NCBI RefSeq assembly: GCF_004365635.1 | Contig: NZ_SOBH01000005.1 | Location: forward strand, 1-64,000 | Direction: 5' to 3' | DNA: 64,000 nt | Origin: Litoreibacter halocynthiae | Lineage (GTDB): Bacteria; Pseudomonadota; Alphaproteobacteria; Rhodobacterales; Rhodobacteraceae | Shown: piece by piece, positions 16,308 to 25,909 of the stretch | How the letters are laid out: each line of letters begins with the position of its first letter | Position numbering within the stretch: the stretch's first letter is position 1 | Program-made: the position numbers and the translations under genes | The notes under the pieces: generated by a model | Database searches by the model: none | What the model saw: the letters and a program-made list of their open reading frames with translations, nothing else | What the model was told of the DNA's origin: nothing

Positions 16308-18638
16308 CTAGATTTTTACGCTGCGCAACCGCAGAGCGTTCAGCACCACGGAAATGGATGATGCGCTCATGGCGAACGCAGCAAACATCGGACTGATCAA
16401 TATCCCGAAGAAAGGAAACAGAACGCCTGCAGCCACAGGGACGCCTGCGGTGTTGTAAATCAGGGCAAAAAACAAGTTCTGGCGGATGTTACGCATGGTT
16501 GCACTGGCTAAACGCCGGGCACGGACGATCCCATCAAGGTTTCCCTTGAGCAGAGTAATCCCGGCGCTTTCGATAGCGACATCTGCTCCGGTCCCCATGG
16601 CTATACCAACGTCAGCTTGCGCCAACGCGGGCGCGTCGTTCACACCGTCGCCCGCCATCGCCACTTTTGCGCCAGCTTCCTGTAATTCGCGCACGATACG
16701 GGCCTTGTCTTCGGGCAGAACGTCAGCGCGGATTTCGTCGATACCCAGACGGGCTCCAATTGCCTTTGCTGTGCGTTCATTGTCACCTGTGGCCATGATG
16801 ATCCTAAAGCCTAGCTCGTGTAGCGCTTTTAGGGCTGCGGGTGTGGTTTCCTTCACGGGGTCCGCGACACTGACCAGTCCTGCAATTTTGCCATCGAGTA
16901 CGACAAACATGACTGTTTCGCCTTCGTCGCGATGCAGGTTTGCCTTTTCGATTAAGTCGCCGCCCTCAAGGCCCATGTCCGTGATCAAGGCGCGATTTCC
17001 AAGGGCGACTTGCTTGCCGTCAACGACACCTTTGACACCCTTACCAGTAATGGCCTCAAAGTCAGTAGCCGTGACCATGTCCGCGCCACGCTCTTCGGCA
17101 CCGCGCACAATTGCTTCGGCAAGCGGGTGTTCTGACCCGCGCTCTAATGACGCTGCAAGGCGCAACACTTCGGCTTCACCGTGGGCGGCTTCAGGTAGGA
17201 CAGCGACCAGTGTTGGCTTCCCTTCTGTTAGCGTACCGGTTTTGTCGACGATCAAAGTATCGACCTTTTCAAACTGTTCCAGCGCCTCGGCGTTCTTGAT
17301 CAGAACACCTGCCTGTGCGCCGCGACCAGTCGCCGTCATGATTGACATTGGTGTAGCCAAACCAAGCGCACAAGGACACGCGATGATCAGCACCGCCACC
17401 GCAGAGATCAGCGCGTATGACAGCGCAGGTGCCGGACCCCAAAGCGCCCAAGCGGCAAAGGCAAGAACCGCCACCAAGATCACAATCGGCACAAAGAAGC
17501 CGGCGACTTGGTCAGCATATTTCTGGATAGGTGCGCGGCTACGCTGCGCGTTCGACACCATTTCGACGATCTGGGACAACATCGTATCGGACCCGACCCG
17601 TGTTGCCGCAATCACAAGGCTGCCGGTGCCATTGATCGTGGCGCCCGTGACGGTATCGCCTTCTACCTTTTCGACGGGAACAGGTTCGCCGGAGATCATG
17701 CTTTCGTCAATGGACGACCGCCCTTCGGCCACTGTCCCGTCAACCGGTACCTTGTCGCCAGGCCGCACACGGACGTGGTCACCGACAAGAACGTCTTCCA
17801 GCGGGATCTCTTCTTCGGTGCCATCTTTGCGTATGACACGTGCGGTTTTGGCCGCCATATCAAGCAGCGCACGGACCGCTTTGCCGGTGCCTTCACGCGC
17901 CCGCAGTTCCATCACTTGCCCGAGTAGAACTAATGTCACAATCACCGCCGCGGCCTCAAAATAGACACCGACATTACCGTCGACATCACGGAAGCCGGTC
18001 GGAAAGATGGACGGCACAAGAACAGCAACGATGCTGAATATCCACGCCGCCATGACGCCCATTGCAATCAGCGAGAACATGTTGAGGTTCATGGTTTTGA
18101 AAGAATTCCAACCGCGCACAAGAAACGGCCAACCGCTATAAAGAACGACAGGCGTGCCAAGGACCAGTTCGATCCAAAGCGTGGCGCGTTCGCCGAATAT
18201 GTCGCGGACAGGCAGGCCCAGATATGGGCCCATCGTCAGGATCAGCAAAGGAATTGTCAAAATAGCGCCGAACCAGAAACGGCGTGTGAAATCGACAAGC
18301 TCGTGGTTGGGGCCGTCGTCCATTGTGGCCGATTCCAATTCTAGCCCCATACCACAGATCGGACAGGACCCTGCATGCGGTTGACGGACGTCTGGGTGCA
18401 TAGGGCACGTGTAGACAGCGCCGTCAAATCCGGCTGGAACAATGTCCAGATCACCAGCGGGTGCCTTTTCAGACCCATGGTGATCGTGGCCTGCGTGCGC
18501 AGCCGCAGTCGCATCTGCTTTTGGCACCAGATGCATTCCGCACTTTGGGCAGTCTCCCGGTCCGTCTTGCTGCACCTCCAGGTGCATGGGGCACACGTAT
18601 TGGGAGGTTTCCGTGGATGAATGGATATGCTGGGCCAT
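16308..18638 (-). CDS. copA: Copper-exporting P1B-type ATPase
   Basis: 776 residues from the ATG at 18638 (AAAGGA upstream). Two heavy-metal-binding CPMH/CPxCGM zinc-ribbon-like domains lie at residues ~15-38 (Cys16, 30, 33) and ~77-99 (Cys78, 92, 95), with a His-rich linker; classical CxxC HMA domains are absent. The CPC transport motif is at 421-423, phosphorylation Asp465 in DKTGT, and [20 protein letters not shown] near the end. It pumps Cu(I) to the periplasm. Its promoter has a CueR-type operator with a 19-base spacer. Confidence 0.95.
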   Translation of the reverse strand: MAQHIHSSTETSQYVCPMHLEVQQDGPGDCPKCGMHLVPKADATAAAHAGHDHHGSEKAPAGDLDIVPAGFDGAVYTCPMHPDVRQPHAGSCPICGMGLELESATMDDGPNHELVDFTRRFWFGAILTIPLLILTMGPYLGLPVRDIFGERATLWIELVLGTPVVLYSGWPFLVRGWNSFKTMNLNMFSLIAMGVMAAWIFSIVAVLVPSIFPTGFRDVDGNVGVYFEAAAVIVTLVLLGQVMELRAREGTGKAVRALLDMAAKTARVIRKDGTEEEIPLEDVLVGDHVRVRPGDKVPVDGTVAEGRSSIDESMISGEPVPVEKVEGDTVTGATINGTGSLVIAATRVGSDTMLSQIVEMVSNAQRSRAPIQKYADQVAGFFVPIVILVAVLAFAAWALWGPAPALSYALISAVAVLIIACPCALGLATPMSIMTATGRGAQAGVLIKNAEALEQFEKVDTLIVDKTGTLTEGKPTLVAVLPEAAHGEAEVLRLAASLERGSEHPLAEAIVRGAEERGADMVTATDFEAITGKGVKGVVDGKQVALGNRALITDMGLEGGDLIEKANLHRDEGETVMFVVLDGKIAGLVSVADPVKETTPAALKALHELGFRIIMATGDNERTAKAIGARLGIDEIRADVLPEDKARIVRELQEAGAKVAMAGDGVNDAPALAQADVGIAMGTGADVAIESAGITLLKGNLDGIVRARRLASATMRNIRQNLFFALIYNTAGVPVAAGVLFPFFGILISPMFAAFAMSASSISVVLNALRLRSVKI

Positions 18639-18668
18639 GATTTTTTCCTTTAAGCGCTTGCTACCCAG

Positions 18669-18699
18669 CACGTAGTCCTTCCAGTAACTAGAAGGTCAA
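18669..18699 (-). promoter_or_regulatory. CueR-type promoter of the copper ATPase gene
   Basis: Minus-strand TTGACC (18699-18694), exactly 19 bases, then TACGTG (18674-18669). The spacer overlaps a near-perfect dyad, CCTTCTAGT/ACTGGAAGG, typical of Cu-sensing MerR operators. Confidence 0.88.
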
Positions 18700-18816
18700 A
18701 CGATATTGAACGCTTTTCCAGAAAATAGAGATATTTCGCGGAGAATCCGAAAAACCTCTCACAAAAACATGCATTTAGTAGCGATCACTATTTCGTGGCT
18801 GTGCGAACTTTATCCG

Positions 18817-19377
18817 TCATCCCAGCGTCAGAACCATGTCATCGGAAACAGATATTTCGGGGATATGCAGGTTTTCTGGAGCTGGACCTTTTCGAATACG
18901 CCCAGCCGTATCGTAATGTGAGCCATGACAAGGACAAAACCAGCCACCGAAGTCGCCTGCACCATCTCCAAGCGGAACACATCCCAGATGCGTGCAAACG
19001 CCGATCATCACCAAGAACTGCTCATGCCCCTGTACAGATCTGTTTTCGTCTGAAGCCAGAGCGTCAGACGTTACGTTTAGATTCCGCGGGTTAGTATCAG
19101 GTAATTCAGAGACATCCTCTGAACGTGAAGCATTAATTTCTTGCTCAGTACGATACCGGATAAACACGGGTTTACCTCGCCAGCTTACCGTTAGTTGTGT
19201 TCCTAATTGTAGGTCTGAAATATCAACATCTATACGCGTGAGAGCGCGGACATCAGCCGATGGATTCATCTGATTCAACAAAGGCCAAACCGCAGCACCG
19301 GTTGCAATCACCCCGGCGCCAGCAGTCGCATGATAAAGAAAATCGCGGCGCAGTGAAGCTACAGATGTATAAGTCAT
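18817..19377 (-). CDS. Orphan Rieske [2Fe-2S] protein (PetA-like)
   Basis: 186 residues. A short N-terminus with twin arginine ([14 protein letters not shown]) and one membrane segment precedes a Rieske domain with ligands CTHLGC and CPCHGSHY. This is the iron-sulfur subunit form of the cytochrome bc1 complex, but cytochrome b and c1 genes are absent. It might replace the chromosomal subunit under copper stress, or feed the periplasmic cytochromes of the island. The ATG at 19377 has no ribosome site and lies about where transcription from its own CueR-like promoter would begin. Confidence 0.92.
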   Translation of the reverse strand: MTYTSVASLRRDFLYHATAGAGVIATGAAVWPLLNQMNPSADVRALTRIDVDISDLQLGTQLTVSWRGKPVFIRYRTEQEINASRSEDVSELPDTNPRNLNVTSDALASDENRSVQGHEQFLVMIGVCTHLGCVPLGDGAGDFGGWFCPCHGSHYDTAGRIRKGPAPENLHIPEISVSDDMVLTLG

Positions 19378-19383
19378 AAGTAT

Positions 19384-19414
19384 ACCCTACAGGCCTCCCG
19401 CGCAGGAAGGTCAA
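19384..19414 (-). promoter_or_regulatory. CueR-like promoter of the Rieske gene
   Basis: Minus-strand TTGACC (19414-19409), 19 bases, TAGGGT (19389-19384). The spacer holds a dyad, CCTTCCTGCGCGGGAGG. The -10 ends seven bases before the ATG, predicting a leaderless or nearly leaderless mRNA. Confidence 0.65.
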
Positions 19415-19467
19415 GCGGCAATGATCAATATGAAATAGGTGGCAGGTACGCCAAGATGACAGCAAAA

Positions 19468-20139
19468 CTAGGGTCTTGCTCGTTTTGACCCGCGCCAGAT
19501 CGCAGTAATAATCAAAGGAAGCGCTGTAGTTAAACCAAGACCAACGATAATCCATTCGGCTTGGCCAAACTCTCCTGTCATAGCTTCGGCTCCGAAATGC
19601 GCTAGCACGAAGCTGGCTGGCAGAATTCCTGCCAATGTCGCAATGAGGAATCGCCAAAGATGTAGTCGGCTCAATCCGGCAGCATAACTCATTGCATCAA
19701 ACGAGACGAAAGGCAGGAGCCGCGATCCGAAGACGGTCAACATCAGCAGGTTTTGTGAACCTAAAAGGCCGAAATTGGCCTTGTCGCCCAACCAACGCTC
19801 CACGTAATCCCGCCCAAGGTGCCTTGCGATAGAGAAGGCCGTAATCGCGCCCAATACTGATCCAATAGCAACGTAAATCGCTCCGGAAAAGTGCCCGTAT
19901 GCAGCACCGCTTATCAAAGCAACAGGAGCGCTTGGAATTGGGCTGGCAACGATGGAGGCTAGCATGAGAACGATGATCAAGATTGGACCCCAAGGCCCTG
20001 CTTTTTCGACTAAGGCGGCAATCATCTGTTGATCGACCTGTGGCAATAGCCCTGTTGCCCACAGGGCAACAGATACCAAGGCAAACGCGAATAGGATTAG
20101 GGCGCCAACACGTTTGAGGTCCATGTTGTTAAGTCGCAT
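19468..20139 (-). CDS. TVP38/TMEM64 (DedA-superfamily) membrane protein
   Basis: About 223 residues from the ATG at 20139, or 218 from the ATG at 20124; neither has a strong ribosome site. Five to six hydrophobic segments and the family core SPIPSAPVALISGAAYG, followed by GSRLLPFVSFDAMSYAAGLS, identify the SNARE-associated/VTT fold. Members are thought to move lipids or support envelope homeostasis. The longer reading upstream of 20139 lies inside the preceding gene and is not real. It overlaps the stop of that gene, so they form an operon. Confidence 0.85.
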   Translation of the reverse strand: MRLNNMDLKRVGALILFAFALVSVALWATGLLPQVDQQMIAALVEKAGPWGPILIIVLMLASIVASPIPSAPVALISGAAYGHFSGAIYVAIGSVLGAITAFSIARHLGRDYVERWLGDKANFGLLGSQNLLMLTVFGSRLLPFVSFDAMSYAAGLSRLHLWRFLIATLAGILPASFVLAHFGAEAMTGEFGQAEWIIVGLGLTTALPLIITAIWRGSKRARP

Positions 20140-20533
20140 AAATAATGGTGAAGAAAAGAGCCGCGGCCAAATCGAAAACCAAGCAAAGAGGGATATACCA
20201 ACGCGGAACCGCTGCACCAAGTATATGGTTGCGGTGCAGTAGGTCCCATACAGCATGAAGGGACAGTCCGATGGGTATCGCGCTCCAATGAAAAAGAAGA
20301 CCGGTGAGGGCGGCCAAGCCAAACATGCCAGCAACCCCAAGTTCCATTGCGAATGTCCGCAAATTGTCTGATCGTGCGCCAAATCCGATATATGCACCGC
20401 CGATTAGACTAAGAGTGACTGCTGCTAGAGCGATAGATGCGTCTTGCGAGAGGAGAAGGTGAATCGGTACAGATAATATGAAAAGAAGGCCGCCGATAAG
20501 GGCAGGGTTCCGTAAATCTAATTCTGATGTCAT
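20129..20533 (-). CDS. Small membrane protein, DUF6010-like
   Basis: 134 residues with four predicted membrane segments. The block LSLHAVWDLLHRNHILGAAV followed by PRWYIPLCLVFD resembles DUF6010 membrane proteins, of unknown function; I rate that match as moderate. It is first of a two-gene operon with the TVP38-type gene. A perfect palindrome and a TTGACC element lie just upstream of its ATG. Confidence 0.7.
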   Translation of the reverse strand: MTSELDLRNPALIGGLLFILSVPIHLLLSQDASIALAAVTLSLIGGAYIGFGARSDNLRTFAMELGVAGMFGLAALTGLLFHWSAIPIGLSLHAVWDLLHRNHILGAAVPRWYIPLCLVFDLAAALFFTIIYAT

Positions 20534-20539
20534 TGCGGA

Positions 20540-20561
20540 CCTACAATCAAGTTATTGTAGG
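20540..20561. promoter_or_regulatory. Perfect palindrome at the DUF6010-like gene start
   Basis: CCTACAAT and ATTGTAGG (8-base arms, 6-base centre) lie seven bases upstream of the ATG at 20533. The minus-strand arm gives a TACAAT -10-like hexamer, so a bound repressor could block the promoter. Confidence 0.5.
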
Positions 20562-20564
20562 CAA

Positions 20565-20595
20565 CCTCTGCAGGTTCCGGCCAGAGGAAGGTCAA
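20565..20595 (-). promoter_or_regulatory. Weak CueR-like element before the DUF6010-like gene
   Basis: Minus-strand TTGACC (20595-20590) is followed by CCTTCC-type arm and CCGGAACC. The hexamer after 19 bases, CAGAGG, is a poor -10, so this is a candidate only. Confidence 0.35.
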
Positions 20596-20607
20596 GGTTT
20601 ATTCGCA

Positions 20608-22050
20608 TCATGCGACACTAAATTGCCCCATCATGCCTCCATCCTCATGTTCCAAAATATGACAGTGATACATAAAGGGAGCCATTTCCAGCGCCGGTTT
20701 TTCGAATTGCATCAATAATTCCGCAGTTCCATCAATAAGCACTGTGTCCTTCCAACCGTCGTTCTGTGCACGCGGTGTTTGACCATTTTCTGATTTGACC
20801 TGAAACCGTACCCCGTGGATGTGGAAGGGGTGCATCATCATATCTGCGCTAACAATCCAACGCTCGACACTATTTTGCGCGACCGTAAAGTTCAGGCTAT
20901 TTTGATCGAAGGTCGCACCGTTGATTGAGAATTGCTGACCCGAGCGCGACATCATCATGCCCATTCCCATCGCCATATCGAGTGAAATGCGTCTAACTGT
21001 CGCGTCTGTTCCGACCAAGTCTGGTATATCACTGTTCAGGTGCTGAGGCATTTTTGTTATTCGGGCGGGCAGGGACCTGTCAATTCTGAAAGGTAACACC
21101 GCAAAGCCAGCACCGCCGCCGGATCCGCCCATCATTCCTCCCATGGGCGAGTTGCTGATATTGTCTGACATCAAAACAGTCTCGTTCCCGTTTGTGAAGT
21201 CGATGAGAACTTCGTATCTTTCACCGGGTGCGAGAGTTAGCTTGGTGAGTGGCAGCGGCTGATCGAGAAACCCACCGTCCGTTGCAACTACATGCATTGG
21301 GCGACCATCCGACAGCGAGAGATTGTAAATACGAGCATTAGAGCCGTTTACCAATCGGCATCGGACCAGACCGCGAGGGACCTCTGCAGCGGTATCAATT
21401 TGACCATTGATCAGCATGGTGTCGCCTTTGAAGCCATTCATCGCCTCATGCATTCCTGCATTGTATTTTATCCGGCCCCTCCAGTCGAGCTGCCGATCTT
21501 GAAGGACGAGCGTCAGATCGTCGATCCCATAGCTTGAAGGAAGACCGCGTTCATCGTCTCGCCCGTCGGTAACGTGCAGAACACCCGCTAGGCCATACAT
21601 AACCTGTCGCGCCGTCGCTCCATGTACATGGCTGTGGTACCATGCCGTTGCTGGGGGCTGATCAAGTGGCAAATCAATGCGCCAGGTCTGTCCGGGCAAG
21701 ATTGACTGGTGTGGGCCTCCGTCTGCTTCGCCAGGAACCATCAACCCATGCCAATGGGCAGAGACGGGAGAGTCCAAAGTATTTTCGACTTCCGCTTTTG
21801 TTGTGACTCCGGTCAGTAGCCGCAGGGTTGGGCCGAGATAGGCTTGATTGAAGCCAAGCGTATCGGTGGCTGCCGAGCCGCCAAATCGGGTTTTCCCTGC
21901 CTGTGCTTTCAAATGAAATTTCTGGGTATCAGTTGCATCGAGCAGTGGTGGAAACTGTAACTTACGAAGTGTTTTTGCGAAAAGAACGCTTGGCGACACA
22001 ATACCCAGCCCGATACCAGCCACAGATTGCATCATTTGACGACGGTTCAT
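20608..22050 (-). CDS. Periplasmic multicopper oxidase, CueO/FtsP-like (1)
   Basis: 480 residues. Tat-type start (MNRRQMMQSVAGIG), then three cupredoxin domains. All copper ligands are visible: HWHG (~100), YHSHVHG (~140), HPFHIHG (~415) and HCHILEHEDGGMM (~460). A short Met/Gly stretch (SPMGGMMGGSGGG, ~305-317) may bind Cu(I). CueO-type enzymes oxidise toxic Cu(I) to Cu(II). It is last in an operon after the EF-hand and rhodanese genes. Confidence 0.93.
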   Translation of the reverse strand: MNRRQMMQSVAGIGLGIVSPSVLFAKTLRKLQFPPLLDATDTQKFHLKAQAGKTRFGGSAATDTLGFNQAYLGPTLRLLTGVTTKAEVENTLDSPVSAHWHGLMVPGEADGGPHQSILPGQTWRIDLPLDQPPATAWYHSHVHGATARQVMYGLAGVLHVTDGRDDERGLPSSYGIDDLTLVLQDRQLDWRGRIKYNAGMHEAMNGFKGDTMLINGQIDTAAEVPRGLVRCRLVNGSNARIYNLSLSDGRPMHVVATDGGFLDQPLPLTKLTLAPGERYEVLIDFTNGNETVLMSDNISNSPMGGMMGGSGGGAGFAVLPFRIDRSLPARITKMPQHLNSDIPDLVGTDATVRRISLDMAMGMGMMMSRSGQQFSINGATFDQNSLNFTVAQNSVERWIVSADMMMHPFHIHGVRFQVKSENGQTPRAQNDGWKDTVLIDGTAELLMQFEKPALEMAPFMYHCHILEHEDGGMMGQFSVA

Positions 22051-22060
22051 AGTTATCTCC

Positions 22061-22528
22061 TCAGATCAATGGCTTCGGTAATGCCGCAATCGCATTTTCA
22101 ATATTTACAACCGGTAGTCCTGCAGCAATCCATCCTTGTCCGCGCTCAGATCCCAACATCCCTTCGGAAACATCGATAAAGCCGTCATACCCAGCATTTT
22201 GCAAACTGCGCATCACACGCCCCGATCGCCCTCCGGTCGCGCAAATCAGTGCGATTTCACGACCATCAGCGAGAACTCGCGCCTCGAATAATCGCTCTGC
22301 GAAGCGGTCTTCATGCAGGCTGATGGCCCAGGCTTTTTCAGCCACACCGGTCTCAACCCATTCCGCACGGGATCGCACGTCGATCATGCGAATCAAGTCC
22401 GAGTCCAAGGCCATATATGTGTCTTTCGCTGACCAAATCTCGGCGGTCTGGGCAACGATGGAGGATGGGACAGCTACTGCGGATGCCAAGGATACCAAGA
22501 CGGCGCGTCGGCCCAATAGGAGTTTCAT
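22061..22528 (-). CDS. Exported rhodanese-like protein
   Basis: 155 residues from the ATG at 22528, chosen for the GGAGAGG ribosome site; 22555 would add nine residues. An N-terminal signal sequence (LGRRAVLVSLASAVAVPSS) is followed by a rhodanese domain with active-site loop CATGGRSGR. These move sulfur or bind thiol-reactive metals. In an operon with the multicopper oxidase (ten-base gap), a periplasmic role in copper or sulfane sulfur handling is likely, though not proven. Confidence 0.87.
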   Translation of the reverse strand: MKLLLGRRAVLVSLASAVAVPSSIVAQTAEIWSAKDTYMALDSDLIRMIDVRSRAEWVETGVAEKAWAISLHEDRFAERLFEARVLADGREIALICATGGRSGRVMRSLQNAGYDGFIDVSEGMLGSERGQGWIAAGLPVVNIENAIAALPKPLI

Positions 22529-22570
22529 CAGCCCTCTCCGCCTAGTTTTCCGCAAGCTCTGCGAGCTGTG

Positions 22571-23140
22571 TTATTTGTCGTCGTCATGGTGATCATCCAT
22601 TCCGGAGCCGCCAGATTTCATCGTCATAGCGCTCATCCGCGTACCAGCAGTTTCGATCTCTTTCTGCGTAATCTGCCCGTCACCATCAGAGTCGAGATGT
22701 TGAAAGCGGTCAACCATGCGTTCGCGCAGGGCTGCCACGTGCAAAGCTTCAAACTCCGAAAGGGTCAAGGCACCGTCATTGTCAGTGTCGAACTCTTCGA
22801 CCTTCGCTTTCATTGCATCACCAAGGTTCGGACCCTTATCTGATGTCATCATCATGGACATGATATCACGGTCCATCATGCCTTGTTCGCCATGTTCCAT
22901 CCCACCGCTGGACATTCCCGCCATATGCATTTGCATCATTGAGCGCATCATAGCGTGGTGGTCGCCGTCCATCATGCCCCTTTTCGAACCCCTGTTCTGC
23001 ATTTCCATCCCTGGCGTTGATGACGCTGAACCTGCACCATCCTTTTTGTCATGCCCATTACCAATATCGGCGAGTGAAGCATTTGCCAGTCCAACTGTGA
23101 TCAACAGTCCAAGGGCCAGAATTTTCTTGTCAGCCATCAT
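22571..23140 (-). CDS. Met/His-rich EF-hand protein, exported
   Basis: 189 residues with a signal peptide. Residues ~45-100 are extremely Met/His-rich (MMRSMMQMHMAGM, MMDRDIMSMMM), fitting a soft-metal sponge for Cu(I). Two EF-hands follow: DTDNDGALTLSEFE and DSDGDGQITQKEIE, with canonical Ca ligands. A His/Asp tail ends the protein. AAGGAGAG precedes the ATG pair at 23140/23137. It heads the operon EF-hand, rhodanese, multicopper oxidase. I infer a copper-buffer role; calcium may set its fold. Confidence 0.85.
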   Translation of the reverse strand: MMADKKILALGLLITVGLANASLADIGNGHDKKDGAGSASSTPGMEMQNRGSKRGMMDGDHHAMMRSMMQMHMAGMSSGGMEHGEQGMMDRDIMSMMMTSDKGPNLGDAMKAKVEEFDTDNDGALTLSEFEALHVAALRERMVDRFQHLDSDGDGQITQKEIETAGTRMSAMTMKSGGSGMDDHHDDDK

Positions 23141-23339
23141 TTCTCTCCTTTTTAAATACTTCTTAGATATTGGGAGTCCTGACGTTGCCGTAAAGGTTTA
23201 GGAGGTTGAGGATTTGTATTCATATGTCACAGAGCACTGATACAATTGAAGACAAAGCAACCTCTAACAGCCTGCGTCTCAAGTTGGTAAAACTGTTGAA
23301 ATCCAAGCCATCAATTTGCCAAATTCGGGGACGACGCCA

Positions 23340-25343
23340 ATGACACCAGAAGTCGGTCACTTCGCTTTAGCCTTAGCGCTGGCTATGGCGTTAGTGCAAA
23401 GTGTACTGCCAATTCTTGGTGCCACGCGGGGGAATGTACTTTGGATGCAATCTGCACGATGGTCAGCACTGGGGCAGGTCGGATTTGTTGGCATTGCCTT
23501 TGCAGCGTTAATGCAGGCTTTCGTTACCAGTGATTTCACCGTTACGAATGTATTCGAGAACTCGCATTCTCTCAAGCCAATGCTATTCAAAATCGCGGGC
23601 ACATGGGGCAGCCACGAAGGCTCGCTGCTCCTGTGGGTTTTCATTTTGACTGTGTTTGGCGCGGCCGTGTCTGTTTTTGGCTCGAACATTCCCGATGCCC
23701 TCAAGGCGCGCACACTTTCTGTTCAAGCTTGGATTAGTGTCGGTTTCTTGACCTTTATGCTATTCACATCTAATCCGTTCGATCGGTTGTATCCTCCACC
23801 GCCCAATGGGCAAGATTTGAACCCATTGTTACAAGACGTGGGCCTTGCGATGCATCCGCCGCTCCTTTATTTCGGGTATGTCGGTTTCTCAATTGTCTTC
23901 TCTTTTGCCGTCGCGGCGCTGCTCGAAGGCCGCGTTGATGCTGCTTGGGCGCGTTGGGTCCGACCTTGGACACTGGCGGCGTGGATGAGCCTGACGGCAG
24001 GTATCGCACTTGGTTCTTGGTGGGCCTACTACGAGCTTGGCTGGGGCGGCTGGTGGTTCTGGGACCCAGTCGAGAATGTTAGCTTCATGCCTTGGCTCAT
24101 GGGGACCGCACTTCTGCATTCCGCAATTGTCACTGAAAAGCGGGGCGCGTTCAAAAGCTGGACCATTCTTTTGGCAATATTGACGTTCTCACTGTCGCTG
24201 TTGGGGACTTTTATTGTTCGGTCCGGGCTGTTGACATCTGTCCATGCATTCGCCGTCGACCCTGAGCGCGGCCTCTACATCCTTGGGCTGCTTGCGCTGT
24301 CAATTGGCGGTTCGCTGGCTCTTTTCAGTTGGCGCGCACCGATGATGGAGCCAGGAGGTTTATTCAAACCGGTTAGCCGGGAAGCCGGGCTTTTGGTCAA
24401 TAATCTCATACTGGCGACCGCCACAGGAGTGGTACTGTTTGGTACGCTCTATCCACTTTTCTACGAGGCCATTACGGGTGGCGAAAAACTGTCAGTTGGT
24501 CCGCCATTTTTCAATGCAGCTTTCATTCCAATGATGCTTCCGTTGGTCTTTGTGATGGGGCTAGGGCCATACCTTTCTTGGAAACGCGCGGATCTTGCTG
24601 GGGTCCTGCAACGATTACGCTTTGTGGCGGTGCTATCTGTACTGGCTACATTGGCTGTCTGGTATTTAACACAAGGCGGGCCCGTGCTGGGGTATCTGGC
24701 GATCATGATTGCTGTTTGGTTGCTTTTGGCGACGGTGCGAGAATGGATGATGCGTGTGCGATTGTTCGAGGTTTCCTTTGCCGAAAGCACCCGGCGCGTC
24801 AAAAGCCTCCCACGGGCGGCACATGGGATGAGTCTTGCCCATGCAGGTCTTGCGGTTGCTATGCTTGGCTTTACGGGGTCAAGCGTTTGGAAGTCTGAAG
24901 AAATCGTCTTTGTCACCCCTGGAGAAGCCGTCACCATTGCTGGTTTTAACGTAACCTTCGAAGGCGCAGATCGTGTGCGTGGCGCAAACTATTTCGCTGA
25001 TCGTGCTAATCTAACGGTTCGAAGAGATGGCGAAATCTTGACGCAACTTTACCCTGAGAGGCGGACATATCCTGTTGCGGGGAGCAACACGACCGAGAGT
25101 GCTATCCGCTCCACGCTTGCTGGCGACCTTTATGCTTCCATTGCTGAACCTGCGTCGAAGGAGGTTGGTGCGAGCGGAGCTTGGACGCTTCGAATCCTTT
25201 ACGAGCCTTTAGTAAACTTCATTTGGATCGGATCGGCGATGCTTGTTCTGGGCGGAGGTTTGTCATTGTCTGACCGCCGATTGCGCGTTGGGGTGCCTCG
25301 GCGGCGCATCGCACTGTCACTTTCTAAAGTTCCGGCAGAATAA
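23340..25343 (+). CDS. ccmF: Cytochrome c haem lyase subunit CcmF
   Basis: 667 residues from the ATG at 23340 (a TTG at 23316 is less likely), starting MTPEVGHFALALALAMALVQ as CcmF does. Around 15 membrane segments and the haem-handling WWFWDPVENVSFMPWL motif (~residues 235-250) are present. CcmF with CcmH/CcmI joins haem to apocytochrome c in the periplasm. It starts a ccmF-ccmG-ccmH-ccmI operon that lacks ccmABCDE, so it must depend on chromosomal genes for haem delivery. Confidence 0.95.
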   Translation: MTPEVGHFALALALAMALVQSVLPILGATRGNVLWMQSARWSALGQVGFVGIAFAALMQAFVTSDFTVTNVFENSHSLKPMLFKIAGTWGSHEGSLLLWVFILTVFGAAVSVFGSNIPDALKARTLSVQAWISVGFLTFMLFTSNPFDRLYPPPPNGQDLNPLLQDVGLAMHPPLLYFGYVGFSIVFSFAVAALLEGRVDAAWARWVRPWTLAAWMSLTAGIALGSWWAYYELGWGGWWFWDPVENVSFMPWLMGTALLHSAIVTEKRGAFKSWTILLAILTFSLSLLGTFIVRSGLLTSVHAFAVDPERGLYILGLLALSIGGSLALFSWRAPMMEPGGLFKPVSREAGLLVNNLILATATGVVLFGTLYPLFYEAITGGEKLSVGPPFFNAAFIPMMLPLVFVMGLGPYLSWKRADLAGVLQRLRFVAVLSVLATLAVWYLTQGGPVLGYLAIMIAVWLLLATVREWMMRVRLFEVSFAESTRRVKSLPRAAHGMSLAHAGLAVAMLGFTGSSVWKSEEIVFVTPGEAVTIAGFNVTFEGADRVRGANYFADRANLTVRRDGEILTQLYPERRTYPVAGSNTTESAIRSTLAGDLYASIAEPASKEVGASGAWTLRILYEPLVNFIWIGSAMLVLGGGLSLSDRRLRVGVPRRRIALSLSKVPAE

Positions 25344-25345
25344 GG

Positions 25346-25909
25346 ATGAAACGTGCTTTAGCTTTTTTGCCGCTGCTCATTGCGCTCATTGTGGGCGGAT
25401 TCTTTCTATGGGGCCTGAATCCGGATCGTGATCCGAATGCAATACCATCCGTTCTGATTGCGAAACCTGTGCCAGAATTTGAGCTGGAGCCAATTGGCGG
25501 CTTGGATACCCCGGGCTTGTCGCGGGAGAACCTGAGCGGCAACAGTGCCCCGGTTATTGTCAATGTCTTTGCGTCGTGGTGTGTCCCTTGCCGTGCAGAA
25601 CACGTTGTGCTCAGCAGATTAGTTGAGAAAGAGGGTCTGACGCTCTTCGGTATCAACTATAAAGACAAGCCCGAGGACGCTGTTCGCTGGCTCACTGAAC
25701 TTGGCAACCCTTACGACAGGATCGGCTCTGATCTTTCAGGACGAGCAGGCATCGAGTGGGGCCTATCCGGTGTTCCAGAAACATTTATCGTAGGGCCCGA
25801 AGGTATGGTTCTATTTCGATATGTTGGGCCGATTATCGGTGATGAAGCCGTTGGAAATTTTCGAGACGCACTCATCGCATCTGGTGCTCTGCAAGGTAAA
25901 CAAGGATGA
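25346..25909 (+). CDS. ccmG: Thioredoxin-like CcmG (DsbE)
   Basis: 187 residues: one N-terminal membrane anchor and a thioredoxin fold with active site WCVPC near residue 77-81 and the cis-Pro loop SGVPETF. CcmG reduces apocytochrome c or CcmH. It begins two bases after the ccmF stop and overlaps ccmH by four bases. Confidence 0.95.
   Translation: MKRALAFLPLLIALIVGGFFLWGLNPDRDPNAIPSVLIAKPVPEFELEPIGGLDTPGLSRENLSGNSAPVIVNVFASWCVPCRAEHVVLSRLVEKEGLTLFGINYKDKPEDAVRWLTELGNPYDRIGSDLSGRAGIEWGLSGVPETFIVGPEGMVLFRYVGPIIGDEAVGNFRDALIASGALQGKQG

Noticed and set aside
16486-17964. A 492-codon open frame on the plus strand opposite the first copper ATPase
   Set aside because: It is antisense to a clear P-type ATPase and its product is low-complexity Ser/Ala/Pro/Thr; a shadow of codon bias.
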